Shown here: positions 47,801-56,800 of the stretch, one piece after another | How the letters are laid out: the number at the start of each line of letters is the position of its first letter | Position numbering within the stretch: position 1 is the stretch's first letter | From: Diphasiastrum complanatum | Lineage: Eukaryota; Streptophyta; Lycopodiopsida; Lycopodiales; Lycopodiaceae | Direction of reading: 5' to 3' | NCBI GenBank assembly: GCA_029204225.1 | Contig: CM055096.1 | Location: 69,077,444-69,141,443, forward strand | Length of the DNA stretch: 64,000 nucleotides | Notes under the pieces: generated by a model | Seen by the model: the letters and a program-made list of their open reading frames with translations, nothing else | Told to the model about the DNA's origin: nothing | The model's database searches: none | Translations under genes and position numbers: made by a program

Positions 47801-50800
47801 CTCTACAAACTAAGCTACACTAGGACTTGAACTACCAAAACAAAATGCTGAAAATTTGAGCCACAAATAGAAGGTCTTTTACTATATATGCTAGAAGAGA
47901 AAGGTGATTCCAAAAGTCATTAAAAAAAAAAACTACTATAAAGTACCAAAAGTGATAAAATGGCCCTAAAAGAGTAGATTGTAGATGTCCACGGGCTTGC
48001 TAAGTCAAAATAAGACAATCTCAATAGCTATGATGTTCAGGTTGAGCATATTGATCTAGCCGCGTCAATCTACAAGCAAGCAAATCCTCCAAGATTGTCA
48101 AGATTCAAAGAGTGTGCAAATAAATTGTAGGCATCATCTTTCTCCAACCAAGACATAAGAATTCAAAGCAAAGGAGAGAATCCTATTGGAAGAAAAAAGT
48201 GTGCGAACAACATTACATAAGATCATCACTACAACTCAATAGAATTTGTGCTCCATCAAAAATATGTTGCTATTATTAAATTGTTGTCTATTTTTTCAAT
48301 CGGATATTTCTAATATTTAAGGTGTTCTACGTTTTCTTTTTCTATCATTTGCTAACTTGTTGATTCTTATCAAGTAGCTACAATATGTAGAAAGCATGCT
48401 CTCATGGCTCTATTTATTCACAAGTTGTATTATGAATGTTGTACTAATAAAACCCATTTACACGGTTGGACTTGTGGTTTTCCAAGATATTTTGACTCCA
48501 AATAAATCTATCCAACATGGTATTAGAGCATATATCAGAGCATTCCTAAAGTTCAATTCAAGAAGCATAAATTATCAGAACTTTTATTTCAATAAAGTAT
48601 AGGCATTCACTTATTGTTTTTTAGCCATTATGATTTAGTCTATTATCTACGTGAATCTTTCTTGAATTTTCAAATGGATCCTCAATCGAAAGCTGGTCTA
48701 ATTGTAGACAAGCTCGAAGGACCAAATTACCACTTGCGGAAATTCAAGATGAAAGTAATGTTGATGGCCAAGGAACTATGAAAAATAGTAATTGGTATCG
48801 AACTACTTCCTAGTGCTGATGAACAAGCCATTTCCAAATGGAAGCTCAGGGATTTGCCTTAATTATCCTGAATGTAGTAGACACAAGATTGGCCATATCA
48901 AACAAGCCCAATCTTCCAAGGAAGCATGGACATTCTCAACACACTCTAGGAAGTGAGGGATGTCACTTCAAAGTTGTATCTGAGGAGAAAGTTCTTCTCT
49001 CTCAGAATGTTAGAAGGTGATTCTATCCCGAATCACATTAACCAATTCAAGACTCTACTATAGCAGATGACAGTGATTGGTTTGGTCATTTAGGACTCCG
49101 ATGCTCATATGACCATGCTATCTAGCCTACCGTCATCTTTTGAAAACTGGGTGATGGTCATTTCGACCCACTCAGATCTTTTGCTATCCAGAATTATTAC
49201 TATGCTACTGCAGGAGGACATTTGAAGGAATGATGCATCCTCATCCTCCATTGAAGACTCATATGCTCTACACTCCAAGAAAGGTTCGAAGAAACAACAC
49301 AATTAGAAGATGGTAGTCAAGAATGACCAAGTTCAAAATCATTCACAACAAACGACCCAAAATCGTAATAAGCAACTTGCTTAGAAGACTAAGAAGATGT
49401 TTTGCAAGTATTGCAAAAGATCGAATCACGAGATCCTAGACTGCAGAATCCTCAAGTTCAACAACAACAACAACAACAAGCAGTTGGACCAACAAGCCAA
49501 TGTAGTAGCAGAATGCATTCATTGTGAACCATCAACATGTCCAGCAACATCAAGAGTGGTTCCTTGATTCTGGAGCGCCATCAAGAATGGTTCCATGACT
49601 ATTCAGACTATAGTACAAAGAAGTTTGTTCACCTTGGAGACAATAGTTTACACATGATAGAAGGTTTTTAGAGTGGTGAATCCAAACTCATTCCAAAAGT
49701 TTTGCATGTCCAAAATCTTGCTACAAACTTGTTGTCTGTTAACAGGATTACTAATTTAGGACATAGGGTAGAGTTTGGATCAGACACATGTAAAATTCTT
49801 GATAAGGCAAATAGAGTCCTTGCATTAGAAAAAGCAAGGACATCTATATAGGTTGACTCATTGTTACTCCGTGACTGACCGTGTTTCAAACAACTTAGTC
49901 TTGATCAATAAAGAATTAATTTGGCATTATAGACTTGGGCATTTGAATCATGCATCTATTGCTAATATTTCTAAGCATTCTTTGGTTCTTGATTTTGATT
50001 ATTGAAGTAAGAACTTTGACCCTCCAGTTTGCCAAAGTTGTATTATACAAAAGCAGACTAGAAGATCTTTTAAATCAAATCAAGAGCATGTATCTAGAAA
50101 TCTTTTAGACATAATTCATTCAGATATATGTGGCCCAATGATGTCAAATTCTTTATTACATTCATTGATGATTATTCAAGAAGAGTTGATGTATATTTCA
50201 TGAAGCACAAATTTGAAGTCTTCCACTTCTTCAAGGTCTATAAAGAGCATGTCGAGCTACAGACAGGAAGAAAGATCAAAGTTCTTAGGACTGACAATGG
50301 TAGTGAATACATATCCAATGCATTCAAGGAGTATTGTTCAACCAATGGGATTGAACAATAACTTATAGCTTCCTACTCTCCACAATCCAATGGACTTGCT
50401 GAAAAGAAGAATAGAACCTTGGTTGAATCTGCCAAATGCATGATTACTCATGCATCATTACCCAAATCTTTTTGGCAACGAGTTGTTTTCACACTAGCTT
50501 ATCTACATAATTGATCTTCAACCATAGGTCTATCTAATAGTAAGACTCCTTACGAAGTTTGGAATGGTTCCAAGCCTTCATTAAAGCATTTGAAAGGTTT
50601 TGGATGCATTGCCTATGCTCAGTTTCCTAAAGATACTAGAAAGAAATTTGATTCGAGTTCTGTAAAATCAATTTTCATGCGTTATTGTTCTGTATTTATA
50701 AGCTGCATGATCCTGCTATGTCCAAAATATTTACTAGCACAAAAAAAAAATCACAGATGATGTTCCTGCTCAGAATACGACTGAATAGTGAAATCCAATT

Positions 50801-53800
50801 TCGATTCCTTCAAGCCGCTTATACAAAGCAATTCAAAAGAAGAACAAAAAGCTGCTCCTATCTGGAAGATGATTTTGGATTAATCTTGACCGTAAAAAAT
50901 AAACCATGTGAAATTGGAAGGGGTGTTGTAATGTAATAGTGTTAAGTGTGAGATTTTTAGGTAATCTTAACTCAGTGAGAATAGAGTCGTGTACAGTCGA
51001 AGTGTAGTGGGTTAGAGTTAGATACCATCCATGAGAGAGAGAGAGAGAGAGAGAGAGAGTAACAAGATTTCACATAGTCCCTCTTGACAAGTCAAGACCA
51101 AACCCTTTGAACCCTTTAATTTATAGCATAACAAGTTAAAATAAAAGCTATATACAGTCTTACAGTACAGAGTACCATAAAGCGAAACAAGTTTTAGGAC
51201 ACCCAGCTGTTACCTGCCACCATCCCACAAAACACAACCGCACGAGTTAGTTACGTGAGGAAGACGTGTGTCATACCTAAGCATCAGTTGTTATCCATGT
51301 CCGAAACAAGATTCACTACTTTATCATCTCGAATGCAACAAATAATACGTCCAATCTTCCCAATCATGAAATATAATCCTAGCAATACATTCTGCCCTAT
51401 AACGAAAACCGTATCAGGGTAGAAGCCATACTGATCAGTGCAAGAGCAAAACGAATGTATTAAGTTCATAATAACATTCTACACGTAAGAAGCTGTCTTG
51501 CGATACTCAGTTAAACCAAGACTTGACTTTGGCTTTAATGCAAGGTACTAGGGCACATCCGTGCCATACTAGCCCCAAGGACCTCCCAAACAGCCCGTTG
51601 GGAGTTCAAGCATCTCTAGGCTTGGACAAATCCATGCCATACAAGCCTGTCACAGCCAAACCCTATACAAGTCTATAGCATACTTACATCAACCGCTATT
51701 TTAGCAATGTAAATCCAAACCTTGCTATGATTGTCGTAGACCAATCGTTATCAATTCAACAAATTGAAATATAAGCACTTATTTTGAAGGAAAAAGCCTT
51801 GAATCACACTTAGCATATAGTAAAATTCATCATGAATGCACGAATTGTATAACATTTTAGGGTGAGAGTATCCTTCATATCGGTGTCACATTATATAGTG
51901 TTATACCTGGATGTGAGGTGAAGATACATCCTGTGAGCTACCCATCTCCAGCAGCTACTGCGAAATCCTCTTTACATACTAATGATTTCACACCGAAAGT
52001 AACGGGTCAATGATAGTGCATTTCCATTATAGGAGTATCATAAAGAAAGGTGTTTGTTTAAACCAAGCGTGATTTGTCTTTTAAAGAGGTATTAGTTTCT
52101 TCGTGTGTCATAGAGTTACTCGCATATTATCTTATCATCCGTATTTCAACATATCTAAAAAGTTGAAAGGTCACTTTGTTACTCATTGTGCTCATAGCCG
52201 ATACCTATCAGTATAGTCTCACACAATCTCTTCAAGATATAACCAGAAACATCCGTTTGCATTGCTAGTTATCATCAAGCACAACGATAATTATTAGACA
52301 ACCCGATAGCATACTGGCGGCCAACTACAAACAGTATGATCAGAAACCGAATCAAGCGTTAAGAGCAATAACATGTGCTACTCTTTCTACCAAAAGGTAG
52401 TAAGTAAAGCAAAGGTACATCACTGTAGTATTGTGGCCACTAGCCAATCAACGGGTAGCTGTAATTCAATATTGTGTTCATACAAACAGAATGCGATTGA
52501 AGCAAATTTCCGCTGGCCAGCGGCTCATATGCCTTATCAAAGAGGTATAAACCTTCCTACATATCAGCGATGAAACAACAGATAGTTGTTCACTGTCAAG
52601 CTCCATCAAAAACATAATGATGTTGAGTGTCACACCTAAAAAAATGTTGCCAAAAACTCTTGAGGCAACGCCCAGTTGTGAATGCTTCCCACGTAGTTTT
52701 AGAAGCAAAGATACTATCACAATCAATGATTATCACAACCCACGTGAGCTTATTCTCTTCTAGCATAGCAAGCAAGTAAACCCTTATTATTCATAAGCGA
52801 TCATAAAGCCAAGCAATCGATAGCAATCTTACCTTTACTTGGTATCTTCCACACGAATACTCTTCCGATAGCTTTCACAAGTCCTCTCTTCTCCACGTGG
52901 AGAAGGTAGCAGTAAGGAGGCAAACCAATAAAGAGCAAGAGAGGAAGAAAGAGAGAGAGAGCATGAAGAGTAAAGTATAGGGTTGTGTAACTCTCCTTAA
53001 TATAGAGATTTCAGTGCACTTGGTGCTTCTTGATGCCCACCGTTAGACCGTAACCCCATAATGTGCACAGATCACAGCCATTCAAGAGAAACTGAATTCC
53101 CACCAAAAGGTTTTTTTATAAAAACTTCCTTAGGGGGCCATATCTCTAAGTTTTAGCAAAGTGAGGCATTTTATAGTTGATTTCGTACCATAAGGGAAAA
53201 AAAACTCATTATGTGATGTTTTCAAGATAAAAAGAAGCACAATGACCATAAAATAGAGTCCATGAGAGAGAGAGAGAGAGAGAGAGAGAACCCACCAACC
53301 GACCCGCAGTTAGTGAATCCCTCAAGGGGCAGTTAGCTCCCCCCTAAGGGAAAGCTAACTACCCACCAAAAAAATGTCAATATTATTAGGTAAGTCATAT
53401 GACAGTCTCGAAAAAACTTCACGTTCAAGGAGTCTATTTATAATCAAGCAAAATTTGTGTCTCATAAACCATTTTTTTGAAAGACATCAATTAGCGTTGT
53501 AATTTCTTTGAGAAACGTTTGTTGTTTATTACAACAATACATGACAACAATAACCTGAGAAATAATGACTTGAATGAATTGTAGATATGTCTATTGGATG
53601 CCAGATGTATATATTGTAGGAAACGGAAAGGTAAGTCTCTTCTTTTATCTTATTTGGAAACGTATGTAAATCCTGTAACTGGATCAAAGAAAATGGTGAC
53701 GTTCAAGAAGTTTAAAATATTATTTGTGATATTGCATGCATCTAACTCGAGATATTCCAAAGGATAAATCCAGAAAGCATTATCTAGAGTTCTTTTTTGA

Positions 53801-56800
53801 GCCTTATCTAGAAAGCGTTCGACAAGAGGTTTATTGATAAAGCATATGTCATCAATATATCTAAAAGAATGCTTAAAATCCTTCATAAAAGTTTTGTGCC
53901 CATTATACCTCGAATCTGTCACCATGTATAATTACCAAGTATAACTATGCAGTTATCTATTAGAAACGAATTCCATAAGCATGTAGTATCCCTATCTATA
54001 CTACTCCAGTTATCAAAAAGTTTATTTGCCCATGACCATTTGAAATCTTTGGACTTAGGTAACCACTTATACCTAAGATGTTTAGTAAGCTGAACAAATC
54101 AGTTTATTCATGATTGTCTTTAAACCGTCAGGTCCATCAAGAGGTATATTTTCATAGCATTAGAGATATCCATAGCCCGCATGCTATGTATATATGTTTA
54201 GGTATATTTAGATAAAAATCAAACAATGAATCACATTGCCAGAATAAAGCTATATCCACATTTAGGATACTCTTATATGTCTTTGCCTTAAGGCTTGCTC
54301 GTTCCATAAGGAATGGATGCAGCATACCAAGAGCTCTAGTTAGGAATCTAGCAAGGCAGCACTCATGAGGATTAGTGATCCATCTAAAAGAATCTTTGTG
54401 AGCTTTAAATGTGCATAAAAGATAAGGAAGTTCATCCGAACAACTAAATTCTTCAAGTAATAGATCGTTTAGTTTAGTGGTTATATACTCCAAGGAATTT
54501 GATACAAAGTTGGATGTACTGTCAGGGAACGGTGTGAAGTTAGGGCTAGCAAGTCTTTCAATGGCAAGTTTTCTCACAAAGTAAATACACATAAAAAAGG
54601 ATTGTGTTGTGCTTTATCTATGGCATTACATTTAAGTATTTGGTAATCCACTTTCATTCACTATTGGCATCGTTTTTTATGGAAGAAGATACAGTCTTTC
54701 CATGAATCCATTTTTTACTTCTCAAAGAATCTAGGGTTGTGTTTCTACAAAAATCAGCATGCTTGTTATGAATATCCTCATAAGTAGGTATAAGTTTCAT
54801 AAGTTTAAATCAACCATCATATAATTCGGAAGCTATACTGTAAATATCAATGTATTGTAAGACGAAATGATTCAAACTTTTTTTCAAAGATTGTCACAAA
54901 AAATTACTTTTGACTATAGTGCAATCCGTAAACACAACATGATCAAATTTCTTGAAAATAAAATCTTTGAAACGTTTAGAAGTAGAGCAACAACACATTG
55001 AAAGATTTTCAGTTTCAAAGTTACAAAGAACTTCAAAAGGAAAGTACCAATCGTGCTTGACATTAGGTGTGTATGACCAAGCGAAAACAAAATCATCAAA
55101 CTCATGAATGACACCAAAAAGTTGTAATAAAATGCGAGTATAAAATTGATTCACATAGATAGTTTCAAACATCCTATTACGGTAAAGTAAATGTAAAAGA
55201 TTTTTCCCTTATTGCTACATGTGTTGAGGTGAAGTCAGTCTGTCGCATTCGTCACAATTTCCCTTCTGATCGAAACTTTGTCATCCTGCATACCAATCAA
55301 TCCCCCTAAAAATTTAGCTTTTCAACTGATAGTTCATTTTTTGTACCACTGCCTTGTCCTTCCTTCCCCTTGTATGCTATATATTTCTTTCTTTTTCTCA
55401 TTCCTTGCTTTGACACGACTGAACTTGGATTGTTGAGATTGAATGAGCCTGTTCTTTTACTTGTGTTTTGAAAAATCTTGTCCTGAAGTGTAGAAAAGCT
55501 TGGTCTCTTCAGGAGACATTCAATTTCCCTAATGTTATCAATATCACCCAAGTTTGCTAACAGTTTGGCAATGGGGTCTATGGCAAGCTCGATGGATGCA
55601 TCATGACCTTGATAAAGGTGTTTGTATGCATGACACAACGTGTATCTAGAAGCATGTTCTACTGGAGGGAGAGTAGATGGAAAAAGAAATAACGTTGAAC
55701 CATTGTTGAGAGATCTACGTTGTGGGACTGAGTATGCCACATCACTTGCAATGGATTTTATTTCACACTTGCAACATACACAGTTGCAACAAAATGCTAT
55801 CCTAGTTTTGGTGGACAAACTTATAAAATGGATCAATGTATCCCAATTCATAGAAAGGTAGATGGACCTGTTATAGCTAAACAGTTAAATCTCAATATAT
55901 TCACACCTTTAATTAATGAATTTTCTCAAAAGTGTAAATGAGAAAATTTTACTTTCTTCTAAGGATGACCAATCTAAGATAAGGACAGACCATGTGGGGA
56001 CTTTTTCAATCTAGACAAGACTATAAGGGTGGTTGATAAACAACATCATTCTAAGTGCCTAACTAGATTGATAGAGGATAGTCTAAAGAGGATAAATATT
56101 GGGAGAGCTTAGTAAACATCTTTTAGTACCTCGACTTTTAGGAAAAAAATGTCCTTGAGGGAGGTAAGTTATGTCCCTTACTAACAAGAGTTCTGCTAGG
56201 ACTAAATTCCTTGGTGTTTAGTTCCAAGTTGTGAAATTAGATACATGGAGACATAACAAAAGAGTTGTCACATGCTCTATATCCATGTCCCTTTGCAACA
56301 ATGTATAATTGCAATTATCCGTAGTAAGAAAAAAGGCTCAAGTCACTAGCTCGTGGTGATTTTGTAAATGGAAGTAAGAAGTAGGTTTACTAGATTGACC
56401 GATCAAAGGGACGTGAATCATTTGTTGTATGGGACACTTGGCCCAATACATGTATGACAGTAATCTAAGGGCAGCAAATTTTGCATGCTTGCCTATGTGT
56501 CGACGTCTTGCCAAGTGGCAAGTGCTAGTGGTTGAGTTACATGTGCACGTGTCAACTTAGAATGTGTCAAGGTTTAGTGAGTGCTTGCAACAATTTATGT
56601 GTGTCTTCGAGAGGCATCCATCATAGATTCCTATGCAGCAAAATTTGGGAGGAGATTTTTGATAGTGCTTTAGGGTTTTAATATTTTACTGTGAAAAGAG
56701 ATCAATAAAGCAAATATTTTGGCTTCTATCTTGTCTATTTGACTACATAATTGTTCTATTCGTGAGGCCACATATTGATGTTTTTGCTTCTATTCTCAAT

